Shown: piece after piece, positions 1 through 8,954 of the stretch | Layout: the number at the start of each line of letters is the position of its first letter | Position numbering within the stretch: the stretch's first letter is position 1 | NCBI GenBank assembly: GCA_035326705.1 | Contig: DAOLES010000004.1 | Span: 59,208-123,207, forward strand | Reading direction: 5' to 3' | Source: Oligoflexia bacterium | Lineage (GTDB): Bacteria; Bdellovibrionota_G; JALEGL01 | DNA length: 64,000 bases | The notes under the pieces: model-generated | What the model saw: only the letters and a program-made list of their open reading frames with translations | Database searches by the model: none | What the model was told of the DNA's origin: nothing | Translations under genes and position numbers: made by a program

Positions 1-3000
1 GAAACTGAGCAAGAAGTAGAACGCAGGTGGCAGCAACTTTATGAGAAAAACGCAAGGGCAGAGCAAAACAGACGTGTAGAAAATTTAAGTGAGGCGGCTT
101 ACCCTAAAATTTTTCGTGGGTTTTTACCGTATCAGTTTTATCGCACCACCAATGCAAAAATTCTGATGGAACTGCAAAAAATGAGTGTTAATCAAGGACG
201 GCAGTTTTTGGCAACAGAACAAAGCTTTATCGACTATGCTGAGCAATTGGTGTGTGGAAAAAGTGCCTTTCATTTTTGTCAGGAACAATACCAAGCAAAA
301 CGCATTGAATCGAGGAAGAAACTCTATCAAAATATTAAAAGTGGAGCGTATAGCATCACGTTTCATCCCACCCCCCAACAAACCGCGCTTCGTCCAAGCA
401 TGGTGGATTTACTCAATGCTAAAATCACCGACATTAACGACTACTGTTACAATACCGCAGCCCAGTTGAAAAGACGCTTTGACAATGAGACTTACAATGA
501 ATCCTACCCATTGAATGCCATTGGTGAAAACGAACGTTATGAACTGATGGGTGCCTTGGAAGAGAAACTGCAAAACTTGTATACCACGCCTAGCTTTGGC
601 AGTTACTTTGCTCACTCGAGCATGATTGCTTTGTTGAAGTTTGATGCCCAAGCACGTTACAAAACCTGCTTCAACCAAGGTTATATTTTTGGAGGACCTT
701 TAAAAACCACAGAAAGCTATAGAAGAATGATGGAAGATGCTTCGCATGGAGTCATATCTCCGGCAATGCGTCACATGCATTTCAAACAACGTAAGTTGGC
801 TCCAGATTTTCAAGTGAGTATGGCCAATCTTCAAGCGGTTGAACAGGCTTTGCAACAAGACATCATGACTGAACTCAATATATTAGAGCAAAAAAGAAAC
901 CTTGATACGCCAGAAGGACAACTAAATTTTTTAAAAGAAAGCATTAGATCACGTGTCTTTGCACTTCTAGATTTTGCTTTAGATAATCCATCGGAAGGTT
1001 TGGGCGATGCATATTGCAAACTACTGGATGAAGCCAATTGCGATGAAGTAATGAAAGAAAATATGATTAAAATGGCCATGATTGTACCGCATGTGATGGC
1101 TCTGTTTTTATTGCCGGGGGCAGGCAATATAATTATTGAATTAGCCATTATAGGTACGGCGGTTAGTATTAGTGGCGTGGCGACCTATCATATGATTGTC
1201 ATGCGTAAAAATCAACAAAGTCAAGTGGATCGTTCTTTGGCCAGTACCAACATCAGCCCACAAAATGCAGCCTACTTACAGAGTTATTTTAGAGAAGATA
1301 TTAAAAACCTAAACCTTATTCTGGCTTTAGAATTGGCTATATTTGTAGCCACAGACTATGTTTTGCTCAGAGAAGGGGTAAAAACCATAAACTATATTAA
1401 AAAAACAGGGGCCTTTCAAAAATACTTTTCACGGCAAATGTTGATTGACCATGCCATTCGTATTGCCCCAAAGGGTTCAGTAGATTTTCTCAATCAATAC
1501 AGGTATTCCAGAGAGTTGTTTGCACGCTCTGATCAAGTCTCTGATCAAGTCTTTGATGATTTTATCCGTGCTTTAAAAGAGGGTGATGGTTTAAATTTTG
1601 CTAGAAACAATTTTCCCATTCATTTTCCAGAGATTAATCCAAGTTTAACTTCTCAATTATTCAGTGCTGTTGGAGACGGTTTAAATTACATATGGAAAAG
1701 AATATGGGACATGCCTCTTTTAAGACAAGTCAGTATCAATTATTATAAATTGATGTACCAATACACAAACAAATGGTGGGTAACAACCAAGCGCATGATA
1801 GAAATCCTTAACGAAGCCTTACAAAGAGGACGAATCAACCAGCAGCAATTTGAAGAATTGATCAATGGTATGCCGGAAGTCATTATTGTCAATGGTAAAG
1901 CTGTTTTAAAAATCAATTCTGAAATAAAAGCTTTGGCCGGACGCTTCTTGGATGAGTATGTCATGGATACCAATGGCATGCGAAGCTTTTTAGAGCCTTT
2001 TGTCTACAGTGATATTCTTAGCCCACAGCAATGGCAGCGTGCTATTGCTAACTTTGAACGCACAGGCAGAAAAATATTAACCAAAGAAGATGCAAAAATG
2101 TTCATTTCTGTCATTAAGTTTTCCCGGCGTGAAATCAACTCTATAGCGGATGAATTAAGACGTTCTGGTCAGTTTGTAGCGGGTTACTATCAAAAGCGCA
2201 CCAATTTTATATTGGATCATATAGATGAATTTTTAGATGTTGCTCATTTGGAACGTTTAAAACAAAGACAACGCTTTATTCAATACCTAAAACAAATGGG
2301 TAGAACATCTGAAGATGAAATTGATGAACTGCATCGTTTTATCAATCAGATTGATGATTATGATTTGCATTACGCTTGGAATCATCAAAGTGAGATTGCC
2401 CAAAAAATTGATGATATCACCGAAACATTGCGAGCAAAGCCAGGATCTTTTCTCAATGATGAGCATGTTCAGTACTATATCCGTGAGCAGCAACAGTATG
2501 TAGATTATTTTTTTAAATCTTTGGATCAAGCTCTAGGTATAGGAAATGCACCGGTTATTAGACGTATTCGTACCAAACGCTATGGTAGCCCAGAGCATAG
2601 AAACTTTACCGATGCTTATGCTGAAGCAAGACATAAAACAAGAATGCGCAAGACCATTCATGGTGAGTGTTCTTTGCCTAATTCACCGGTTAAAAAAATT
2701 GCCAATAAAGTAATGGCCAATCAGGCCAAACAAATAAGTTTGGTGTCGAATATGTGGGGCTATGTCAGTGTAAAATATGATGATTATGATGTACATCAGG
2801 GCTTAGACTTAGAGTGGATTACACGTTTGGCATATGATTTGGCGGTACCGCAGTTGGGTACGCACTTATCCATGAAGGCCTTAACTTCGGGTGAAAAAAG
2901 AGCTTTATCTAAAATGGGGCTGGAGTGGTTGGGAGGCATTCCTGTTTCTGCGGTAGAGTTTGGAGGCTATTGGTTTTTCAGTGAGTATTTATGGAACTCA

Positions 3001-3627
3001 AGCAATCAGGCGGAAGCTCTTTTTGCCAAAGAAGTCAGGCAATCCGAAAACTTACCCAAAGATTTCGCAGAGCTGTTTAAAGACTACCCAGAAATCTATC
3101 AAGGTGTGATGCAACGTTTGGAAAAAGTTGAAAACTTTTTAATTCATGAGCATCCACCTGTAGTCATGAACGATGAATTTTTATACGACCTGGCCGTCAA
3201 AGAAGGTTTGATCGAAGAAGTTTTAGAAAGTGACGCTGACTTTGAAAAAGAACTTTTAGATGCACTGTCTGATTTTATGTATGATGAAGCCTATGACAAC
3301 AGACCACAATCTAATTTTCCAATTTTAGGAAATAAGGTCCGTTTGTTTGGTGATGGCTTTAAGTCAAGAGAGTGGTTGTTAGAGAACCAAGATATTCCAG
3401 CCTCAGTGCATGAATCTGTAGATCGAATCATGTTTTATCGTTTATTTGACTTATTCCCCAATAGCCAAATTAAATACATCAGAAGTCAATTGGTATATTC
3501 CATGCTTTGCAAATATCGGTACAGTCAGAGGGTGACGGTCCCTGCAGCCATTGCTGTGTTTGCAATAATTAAAGGTGCAACAGACCCCATTAAGTATCAC
3601 TTGCGTGAACAAAACACGGGACATTAA
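1..3627 (+). CDS. Very large hypothetical protein (5' partial)
   Basis: The frame is open from the first base of the window, so the true start lies upstream. At least 1,208 residues are visible, ending in TAA at 3625-3627. I do not recognise the family. The visible part reads as mostly charged, helix-rich, soluble sequence, interrupted by a strongly hydrophobic stretch at about nt 1070-1190 (starting near VPHVMALFLLPG) and a second one at about nt 1310-1380 (near LILALELAIFVATDY). This suggests two or three membrane segments with long flanking domains on either side. No catalytic motif, repeat or metal-binding pattern stands out. It runs towards the convergent glutaredoxin gene 17 bases after its stop. 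A first in-frame ATG at 166 exists, but the sequence before it is coding-like and continuous, so it is not taken as the start. Function unknown. Confidence 0.85.
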   Translation, partial: ETEQEVERRWQQLYEKNARAEQNRRVENLSEAAYPKIFRGFLPYQFYRTTNAKILMELQKMSVNQGRQFLATEQSFIDYAEQLVCGKSAFHFCQEQYQAKRIESRKKLYQNIKSGAYSITFHPTPQQTALRPSMVDLLNAKITDINDYCYNTAAQLKRRFDNETYNESYPLNAIGENERYELMGALEEKLQNLYTTPSFGSYFAHSSMIALLKFDAQARYKTCFNQGYIFGGPLKTTESYRRMMEDASHGVISPAMRHMHFKQRKLAPDFQVSMANLQAVEQALQQDIMTELNILEQKRNLDTPEGQLNFLKESIRSRVFALLDFALDNPSEGLGDAYCKLLDEANCDEVMKENMIKMAMIVPHVMALFLLPGAGNIIIELAIIGTAVSISGVATYHMIVMRKNQQSQVDRSLASTNISPQNAAYLQSYFREDIKNLNLILALELAIFVATDYVLLREGVKTINYIKKTGAFQKYFSRQMLIDHAIRIAPKGSVDFLNQYRYSRELFARSDQVSDQVFDDFIRALKEGDGLNFARNNFPIHFPEINPSLTSQLFSAVGDGLNYIWKRIWDMPLLRQVSINYYKLMYQYTNKWWVTTKRMIEILNEALQRGRINQQQFEELINGMPEVIIVNGKAVLKINSEIKALAGRFLDEYVMDTNGMRSFLEPFVYSDILSPQQWQRAIANFERTGRKILTKEDAKMFISVIKFSRREINSIADELRRSGQFVAGYYQKRTNFILDHIDEFLDVAHLERLKQRQRFIQYLKQMGRTSEDEIDELHRFINQIDDYDLHYAWNHQSEIAQKIDDITETLRAKPGSFLNDEHVQYYIREQQQYVDYFFKSLDQALGIGNAPVIRRIRTKRYGSPEHRNFTDAYAEARHKTRMRKTIHGECSLPNSPVKKIANKVMANQAKQISLVSNMWGYVSVKYDDYDVHQGLDLEWITRLAYDLAVPQLGTHLSMKALTSGEKRALSKMGLEWLGGIPVSAVEFGGYWFFSEYLWNSSNQAEALFAKEVRQSENLPKDFAELFKDYPEIYQGVMQRLEKVENFLIHEHPPVVMNDEFLYDLAVKEGLIEEVLESDADFEKELLDALSDFMYDEAYDNRPQSNFPILGNKVRLFGDGFKSREWLLENQDIPASVHESVDRIMFYRLFDLFPNSQIKYIRSQLVYSMLCKYRYSQRVTVPAAIAVFAIIKGATDPIKYHLREQNTGH

Positions 3628-3644
3628 CCATAAAAAGCAAAACT

Positions 3645-3890
3645 TTATTGTTTGGCTTGGTTTTCTAGCCAAACTTCTAAATCATCTGAGCCACCAATAT
3701 GTTGGCCATCAATGTAGATTTGCGGAACAGAAGTTCTTCCACTCAGCGGTAAAATAGCATCCATAGGAATATCTTGGCCAGCTTTGATTTCAATAATGTC
3801 ATAACCATGATCGGTGAGCATGGCTTTGGCTTTGACACAAAATGGACACACTTGAGTTGAAATCATGACAGCAGTTTTTGTATACGACAT
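3645..3890 (-). CDS. grxC: Glutaredoxin (GrxC type)
   Basis: An 81-residue protein of typical bacterial glutaredoxin length. The dithiol active site CPFC is at residues 15-18, the cis-proline loop TSVPQIYIDG at about 53-62, and the glutathione-binding GGSDDL follows it. It should reduce disulfides and mixed glutathione disulfides in the cytoplasm, recharged by glutathione. It starts at ATG 3890. A short palindrome (3917-3938) separates it from dps, which lies upstream on the same strand. Both are redox-stress proteins, but the palindrome between them leaves co-transcription open. The family assignment is secure. The paralogue letter is a best guess from length and the CPFC variant of the more usual CPYC. 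Confidence 0.93.
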   Translation of the reverse strand: MSYTKTAVMISTQVCPFCVKAKAMLTDHGYDIIEIKAGQDIPMDAILPLSGRTSVPQIYIDGQHIGGSDDLEVWLENQAKQ

Positions 3891-3916
3891 AAAAATATCT
3901 TTCTTGTTTTAAATTT

Positions 3917-3938
3917 TGGGGACAGGGGCCTGTCCCCA
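3917..3938. repeat. Short G/C-rich palindrome between grxC and dps
   Basis: TGGGGACAGG (3917-3926) and CCTGTCCCCA (3929-3938) form a perfect 10-bp stem around GG. It stands out as G+C-rich in an A+T-rich region. No T-run follows on either strand, so it is a poor intrinsic terminator. Motifs of the GGGGACAG kind are common in REP-type palindromes of other genomes; that link is inference. Confidence 0.6.
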
Positions 3939-3947
3939 GAGTTTTGT

Positions 3948-4376
3948 TTAGTCAGCTAAAATCGAGCGTAACATCCATGCAGTTTTTTCATGCACGTCCA
4001 AGCGACCAATAAACAAATCTTCACTGACATCATCATGTTCGCCTTCAGCTAAACTTTTTTTCAAAGTGGCAATGATTTTTTCATGACCTTCTAAAAGTTG
4101 AGACACCATGTCTTTCCAGTGCAGTTGACCGGTAGACTCTTTAATTTGTGTCAACTTCATGTACTCTTGGTATGAACCTGGAGCATAGTCACCTAAGGCT
4201 TTGATACGTTCAGCAATAACATCTATGGCCGCAAAAAACTCATTGTACTGTGCTTCAAATAAAGTGTGCAGAGATGAAAACATCGGGCCAGTAACATTCC
4301 AGTGATAATTTTGTGTTTTTAAATTTAGAGTGTAGCTATCGGCTAACAATTGTCTTAAAGTTTCTTTTGTAGTCAT
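3948..4376 (-). CDS. dps: Dps-family DNA-protecting ferritin
   Basis: A 142-residue four-helix-bundle protein. The inter-subunit ferroxidase ligands are present with the exact Dps spacing: His25 (in NYHWNVTG), His37, Asp52 and Glu56. These match the His-N11-His-N14-Asp-N3-Glu pattern of the family. Dps forms dodecamers that oxidise Fe(II) with hydrogen peroxide and store the iron, protecting DNA in starvation and oxidative stress. The N-terminus is short and lacks the lysine-rich tail some family members use to bind DNA, so this one may act mainly in iron and peroxide detoxification. A strong ribosome-binding site AAAGGAG lies upstream of ATG 4376. The gene is separated from the upstream desaturase gene by an intrinsic terminator. 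Confidence 0.95.
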   Translation of the reverse strand: MTTKETLRQLLADSYTLNLKTQNYHWNVTGPMFSSLHTLFEAQYNEFFAAIDVIAERIKALGDYAPGSYQEYMKLTQIKESTGQLHWKDMVSQLLEGHEKIIATLKKSLAEGEHDDVSEDLFIGRLDVHEKTAWMLRSILAD

Positions 4377-4436
4377 TGTATTAATCTCCTTTTGTTATGA
4401 ACTCATCATAGACAAAATCGGAGCATTTGAACAGTT

Positions 4437-4477
4437 GAAAAAAACTATAGCCTCATTGTTTTTAACAATGAGGCTAT
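4437..4477 (-). terminator. Rho-independent terminator after the desaturase gene
   Basis: A perfect 14-bp stem (4447-4460 with 4464-4477) closes a three-base loop. On the minus strand it is followed by a run of seven or more T. It sits between the stop of the desaturase gene and the start of dps and isolates dps transcriptionally. Confidence 0.9.
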
Positions 4478-4508
4478 GAAAGTTGATTATTTTTAGCTAT
4501 AGATAAGG

Positions 4509-5720
4509 TTAAGCAGGTTTTGCAACTTTGGACCACTCTTTGAGTTGTTTGTACAAAGCTTTTTGAGTTTCTTTAATGGAATGTTGCAATTCCAACTGCT
4601 GTTGGTCAATAGAATGAACCAAAGAAGCTTTCTTTTGTCTAAGTTGTTTGTAAAACGCTTCTTGGGTTTGCTTAAAGCTTTGTTGTAATTCTTGCTGTTG
4701 AACATCCAAAGAGTTCATAAAAGCAATCTTTTTTTGTTCAGCTAACTTTGAAAGTTCCTGTTTTTTAAGCTTGAGATGTTCAATTTTTTGATAAGCGTCA
4801 TCAAAAAGCTGCTGGGCTCTTTCATTTAGCGGTTGCTGCAACTCTAAACGTTTCTTTTGCATTTTTAAGCGTGCCTGCAAAATGGCTTCTTGCGAAGCTT
4901 GTTTTAAGTTCCAAGTTAATCCCAACCAGTTCATGCTTTTGATGAACCACTTGCTAGGGTCCCAGTGATAAGCACGAATGCCATTTCGGTAGTCTCTGGC
5001 ATACCAGTGATGAAAATTATGATAGCCTTCACCAAAAGTGAATATAGCGGTAATCCAACTGTCCTTGGCAGAGTTGGTATCAGTATAGTTTTGTTTGCCT
5101 AAGGTATGAGCCAATGAATTGATGGCAAAGGTAATATGATGGGAAATAAATAATCTTAGAACGCCTCCATAAATAAAACCACCTAGAAAGTCATTCCATA
5201 AAAAATGAGCAATCAGAGCAGGCATCAAGCCGCCAACCAAAGCTCCAATCAGCATCCAGTATTTTTCTTGCCAGATCACCAAAGGATCATTGAGTAAATC
5301 ATCTGGACGAGAAGCATTGGCTTTTTTAGAAGATAAAATCCAACCCATGTGCGCCCACCAAAAACCTTCTTGAATGTTGTAAGGGTCTTTATCATGGTCA
5401 ACATGCTGGTGATGGATACGGTGCTCAGAAGCCCATTGCATGCAGGACTGTTGGTAACAGCTGGCACCAAAAACCAAATACAAAAATTTCAAAATAGAAG
5501 AAGCTTCATAGCTGCGATGAGCAAATAAGCGATGGTAGCCGCAGGTGATGCTCATCAGGCAGGCAGCCAACATCAGGACAAACAAAACTATATTTTGCCA
5601 GGCCACACCATGCTGGTAAATATGCCAAGGTGTTAGAGTCAGAGCACTTATGGTTAAAATGACAAAAAAGGGCGCTGTAATAAGATTATAACGTGATAAA
5701 AATGCTTTAAAATTTTGCAT
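4509..5720 (-). CDS. Membrane acyl-CoA (delta-9-type) fatty acid desaturase with coiled-coil tail
   Basis: 403 residues. The first ~270 are a di-iron membrane desaturase with the three histidine boxes of the acyl-CoA desaturase family: HRLFAH (63-68), HRIHH (100-104) and HNFHH (234-238), with hydrophobic segments between them. It should introduce a double bond into saturated acyl chains and so tune membrane fluidity. The remaining ~130 residues are unusual for the family: a Gln/Lys/Glu/Leu-rich coiled coil containing about three copies of a 33-residue unit (for example ELQQSFKQTQEAFYKQL and ELQHSIKETQKALYKQL, exactly 33 residues apart). The start is ATG 5720; the adjacent prepilin gene diverges from it. 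The desaturase call is secure. The role of the tail is unknown. Confidence 0.92.
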   Translation of the reverse strand: MQNFKAFLSRYNLITAPFFVILTISALTLTPWHIYQHGVAWQNIVLFVLMLAACLMSITCGYHRLFAHRSYEASSILKFLYLVFGASCYQQSCMQWASEHRIHHQHVDHDKDPYNIQEGFWWAHMGWILSSKKANASRPDDLLNDPLVIWQEKYWMLIGALVGGLMPALIAHFLWNDFLGGFIYGGVLRLFISHHITFAINSLAHTLGKQNYTDTNSAKDSWITAIFTFGEGYHNFHHWYARDYRNGIRAYHWDPSKWFIKSMNWLGLTWNLKQASQEAILQARLKMQKKRLELQQPLNERAQQLFDDAYQKIEHLKLKKQELSKLAEQKKIAFMNSLDVQQQELQQSFKQTQEAFYKQLRQKKASLVHSIDQQQLELQHSIKETQKALYKQLKEWSKVAKPA

Positions 5721-5855
5721 AATGTGGGTGAGTATAACATAAAATCAGACCTAAACCCTAGAAAAAATAAGATGGTCAGATTGTGTATGATTTATGCTAC
5801 AATAAAAAATGTAAATAATTTGCTAGGAATAGAAAAATTACTTTACTCTCATAAA

Positions 5856-6620
5856 ATGAAAAAAACGCAGAAAAAAAAAGGGTTTACACTGGTTGAGTTG
5901 CTGGTTGTCATTGCAATTATGGGCATTTTAATCATTACTGTAACCCCAATTTTTCAAAAATATTTACTCAATTCCAAAATGTCTGAAGGTTATTTGCATT
6001 TAAAACATATGTATGAAGGCGCTGTAATTGAAGCCTCGCATCCGAGTTTGATGGTGCAAGCGGGAGGCAACCAAACCTTTTGTAAAAAAAAGTGGTTGTT
6101 TGGCAATTTTGCATCGCATATTGTTGATGGTGGTAGCGCATTGTATATTCCGCCACGGGGAGGGGTAAAAGAAAAAATAGCACTTTCCCCAACCACCAAT
6201 GGTACAGAAGTAGGACCAGATGGGGGCTGCTTGTATAGCAATGATTTTACCAGTTTTGGACAATATGGTTTTTCTCCAGCGCCAAGCGGCAATCATCAAA
6301 CCGAAAACCCCGGGTATTTTGCGGTCAGCAATATACCGGACAGTGTTTTGGCCACAGAATTACAAAACGATGGCAAAAGTTTAATGGGCACAACCGCAGC
6401 AGGGGTCATAACGCATAATTCGCTCTGGGCCTATGCTGATCTAGATGGTGATTTTGATTATCAAGCTGACAGTTCAGCCCAAGATCAATTGGGTTTACAA
6501 ATCAGTACAGTAAGCAACCGTTCTAATAAGGTAACTTATCTGATGCGTGGTATTTATATCAGCAATCGTGGAGAAGTTAGAGGTACAGACGCAGTTTACA
6601 CGGAAAATTTGGGTGAATGA
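5856..6620 (+). CDS. Type IV prepilin-like (pseudopilin) protein A
   Basis: 254 residues from ATG 5856. An upstream in-frame ATG at 5715 exists, but the 47 residues it adds are unlike a leader, and the internal start gives a perfect prepilin leader. The N-terminus is basic (MKKTQKKKG) followed by FTLVELLVVIAIMGIL, the class III signal cut by prepilin peptidase after Gly, with the conserved Glu at position +5 and a hydrophobic assembly helix. The large C-terminal domain contains an acidic DLDGD segment, and the protein ends with a pattern (RG-Y-x4-GE-R-x-T) shared with the second prepilin-like gene at 22147. It is probably a minor pilin or pseudopilin of a type IV pilus or secretion filament encoded elsewhere; no assembly ATPase or platform gene is in this window. 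Confidence 0.85.
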   Translation: MKKTQKKKGFTLVELLVVIAIMGILIITVTPIFQKYLLNSKMSEGYLHLKHMYEGAVIEASHPSLMVQAGGNQTFCKKKWLFGNFASHIVDGGSALYIPPRGGVKEKIALSPTTNGTEVGPDGGCLYSNDFTSFGQYGFSPAPSGNHQTENPGYFAVSNIPDSVLATELQNDGKSLMGTTAAGVITHNSLWAYADLDGDFDYQADSSAQDQLGLQISTVSNRSNKVTYLMRGIYISNRGEVRGTDAVYTENLGE

Positions 6621-6642
6621 TCTGATCTAGCGTGAGCTTTTT

Positions 6643-7146
6643 CTAAAACGGAAAGTTATCTAAACTTTTGTAGATACAAGATAAATAGGCTTGAACCAAG
6701 TGGTTTTTACTGTAAATAGAAGCTTGATTTTGTTTTTCATAGGCGCCGGCACAATGCTGTAAATGAAAGGTTGCTAGATTGCTTAGACCTTGTTCTTGAC
6801 CAATGATATGAAAACAACTTTCTAAACAAGAGACTTGTCTGGATAAAAACCCCAGCTTATAAAGGGTGGTTAAAGGTTTTTCTAATTCATTGTTATAGGG
6901 CATGGCATAGCGTTGACAAATAGAGGCAATGACGCTTGATAAGTTTATCTTGGTGCCAAGGTCCATTTTATTAAGCATCAATTCAAGTTGTTCAAGACAA
7001 GCTTGATTGCTTATTTCATTGCCGGCAGAACAAGCCATTTCTAAACGTGACGCCAAAGCTTGTGTTTTAGCAGGATCAACTTGAATATTTTGTGCAAGAC
7101 CAGAATAAAATGAAAATAAAATACAACAAATTAAAAACTGTTTCAT
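6643..7146 (-). CDS. Hypothetical secreted, cysteine-containing protein
   Basis: 167 residues from ATG 7146, chosen because GGGAG lies just upstream and the protein then begins with a clean signal peptide (MKQFLICCILFSFYSGLAQ, cleavage after LAQ likely). A longer open frame starting at 7209 lacks these features. The mature part is helical, with seven or eight scattered cysteines that could form disulfides in the periplasm. I do not recognise the family. It converges with the prepilin gene, whose stop is 23 bases away, and diverges from the methyltransferase gene at 7226. Confidence 0.75.
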   Translation of the reverse strand: MKQFLICCILFSFYSGLAQNIQVDPAKTQALASRLEMACSAGNEISNQACLEQLELMLNKMDLGTKINLSSVIASICQRYAMPYNNELEKPLTTLYKLGFLSRQVSCLESCFHIIGQEQGLSNLATFHLQHCAGAYEKQNQASIYSKNHLVQAYLSCIYKSLDNFPF

Positions 7147-7225
7147 AAGTAAAGTGCTCCCATAAATTAAACTTAAAACAATATATGATGCTTTGCCTTT
7201 GTTTTTCAAGTAATAACGCTTTAAG

Positions 7226-7858
7226 ATGCAGTGTCCATTATGTAGTACAGATAATCAAAACCATTTTAGTGTTGTAAATGAAAAACTCTACTATGACTGT
7301 CACTGCTGTGGCTTGGTTTATTTGGATCGGCGTTTTTATTTATCTGAGCAAGAAGAAAAACAACGCTATCTAAGTCATGAAAATAATCCCAAAGACCCTA
7401 GGTATCAAACATTTTTGCAACCGGCAGTGGACAGTTTATTGCCGTATTTAAAAAACAACTGTTTGGGTCTGGATTTTGGTTGTGGGAATGGCTCGCCTCT
7501 GGCCCATATGTTTGCTCAATATGGTCATAAGTTATATGGATATGATCCTTTTTTTTATCCTGATCAAGAACGATTAAACACATACTATGATTTTATTGTT
7601 TCCACAGAAACTTTTGAACATTTGCATCAGCCCAAACAAGAGTTTAAACGTTTATTGACCTGTCTCAACAAAGGAGGGTATATCTGTGTGATGACACAAT
7701 TTTTAATAGATAAGGCTGATTTTGAGCGCTGGTACTATCATCGTGATCCAAGCCATACTCTATTTTTTAATACAATAAGCTTTCAATATTTGGCCCAAAT
7801 GTTTGATTGTGCGGTCAGCTTTCCTCAAAAAAATATTGCCTTGTTTAAGGTGGAATAA
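7226..7858 (+). CDS. Class I SAM-dependent methyltransferase with N-terminal zinc ribbon
   Basis: 210 residues. Two cysteine pairs near the N-terminus (CPLC at 3-6 and CHCC at about 25-28) look like a small zinc ribbon. The Rossmann-type methyltransferase fold follows, with motif I LDFGCGNGS at about residue 82 binding S-adenosylmethionine, and ETFEHLHQP as the motif IV-like region. This layout matches the Methyltransf_11/23 group with a zinc-ribbon head, whose substrates are varied and often unknown. The lipoprotein gene downstream starts two bases after the stop, so the two are very likely co-transcribed. Confidence 0.85.
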   Translation: MQCPLCSTDNQNHFSVVNEKLYYDCHCCGLVYLDRRFYLSEQEEKQRYLSHENNPKDPRYQTFLQPAVDSLLPYLKNNCLGLDFGCGNGSPLAHMFAQYGHKLYGYDPFFYPDQERLNTYYDFIVSTETFEHLHQPKQEFKRLLTCLNKGGYICVMTQFLIDKADFERWYYHRDPSHTLFFNTISFQYLAQMFDCAVSFPQKNIALFKVE

Positions 7859-7859
7859 A

Positions 7860-8264
7860 ATGAAACAAACCATAAAAATGGTATTGTTGATTTTAATATT
7901 AGGTTGTATCCATACAGCATGCCAAAAAAATACAATTCAATATGTGAAAAATCAGAATCAACGAGATGAACTAGACGTAGTTAAAGATATTCAAGAAGGT
8001 TACTTTTCATATATGGCGGATGCCAATATGTTTATTAGTTGTGATGGAAACAGTAAAAACAGTATTTTAATGCAGGGAAAGACTTATCTTGAGTTGGAAA
8101 AAAAATATTTAGCCCTGAACCTATCACCACAAAAAGTGTATTTAAAAATGCAGGCAAAATTAATCAATAACAAAACCGAGCAAAAAGAATTAAAGAAACC
8201 GGTTTGGTTGATTGAAAATCTTATTGAATTGGATAAAAATAAAAGCTGCTCAAAACAACAATAA
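7860..8264 (+). CDS. Small putative lipoprotein, NlpE-like C-terminal pattern
   Basis: 134 residues from ATG 7860; the open frame extends further upstream but overlaps the methyltransferase. The N-terminus is a lipoprotein-like signal (KMVLLILILGC, with a second candidate cysteine at 20), which would anchor it to a membrane after processing by signal peptidase II. The core stretch GYFSYMADANMFISCDG, followed by a YLELEKKYLAL segment, resembles a motif seen in NlpE/copper-homeostasis-type lipoproteins. That similarity is from memory and only moderately certain. It is translated directly after the methyltransferase gene. Confidence 0.75.
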   Translation: MKQTIKMVLLILILGCIHTACQKNTIQYVKNQNQRDELDVVKDIQEGYFSYMADANMFISCDGNSKNSILMQGKTYLELEKKYLALNLSPQKVYLKMQAKLINNKTEQKELKKPVWLIENLIELDKNKSCSKQQ

Positions 8265-8310
8265 AGTAAAGACTTAAGTTTTGTTGTAAAAAGACTAAGA
8301 AACTTAATCA

Positions 8311-8772
8311 TTAAAGGTACATTTTGTAGCCAACATGGGTTGGCTTAAAACCCAAGTTGGTGTAAAAACGATGCGCATCCGTACGACTTTTATTGGAAGT
8401 AAATTGAATGATCTTACAATTGTTTTGTTTTGCAAGAGCAATACAATGGCGCATCAGCTGTTTACCCAAGCCTTTATTTCTAAATTTTTTTTCAACTCGG
8501 ATGCTTTCAATTTGCAAGCGCATAGAGCCTTTAAAACTTAAATGCGGTAAGTACATGACTTGAGCACAGCCAAAGATCTCATGGGTAATGGCCTCTTCCA
8601 TGATGACGATGTCAAAAAATTTACTATCAAGCAATTGTTTAAAAGCTGTTTGATAATGGTGAAGGATTTTTTCGGATATCGATTCTCGGGTTTTTCCAAG
8701 ATGATCCTGATTGAGTAATTTAATAATGATATCCAAGTCATTCAATTGGGCAGAGCGGAAACAAACATCCAT
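8311..8772 (-). CDS. GNAT-family N-acetyltransferase
   Basis: 153 residues from ATG 8772; an in-frame TTG at 8790 would add six residues. The acetyl-CoA-binding motif A is visible as RVEKKFRNKGLGKQLMRH (R/Q-x-x-G-x-G/A signature) in the second half, and the C-terminal HRFYTNLGFKP is the usual GNAT motif B ending. The beta-strand ESIRVEKK precedes the signature as expected. The substrate cannot be told from sequence. The gene stands alone between convergent neighbours. Confidence 0.9.
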   Translation of the reverse strand: MDVCFRSAQLNDLDIIIKLLNQDHLGKTRESISEKILHHYQTAFKQLLDSKFFDIVIMEEAITHEIFGCAQVMYLPHLSFKGSMRLQIESIRVEKKFRNKGLGKQLMRHCIALAKQNNCKIIQFTSNKSRTDAHRFYTNLGFKPTHVGYKMYL

Positions 8773-8912
8773 ATACAAAATTCTACACAAAATTGATTAA
8801 AAAAACCACAAACGCTTCATCATTAAGTTTGATAGAAAATATAAAAAGAGTTTTAAATGGCTTGCGATCAAAGACTGAATTCAAAGAAGAGAAGTCAAAA
8901 TATAAATTTTGA

Positions 8913-8940
8913 CAAAAAAAAGGGAGGTTTTAACCTCCCT
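8913..8940 (-). terminator. Intrinsic terminator of the TrpR/YerC-like gene
   Basis: AGGGAGGTT (8921-8929) pairs perfectly with AACCTCCCT (8932-8940) around TT. On the minus strand a run of seven T follows the stem. It lies 14 bases beyond the stop of the regulator gene. Confidence 0.92.
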
Positions 8941-8954
8941 AAGGTATTTTAAGA

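Noticed and set aside
3917..3938. Palindrome as intrinsic terminator of dps
   Set aside because: On the minus strand it is followed by AAAATTTAAAAC, not a T-run. Kept as a repeat.
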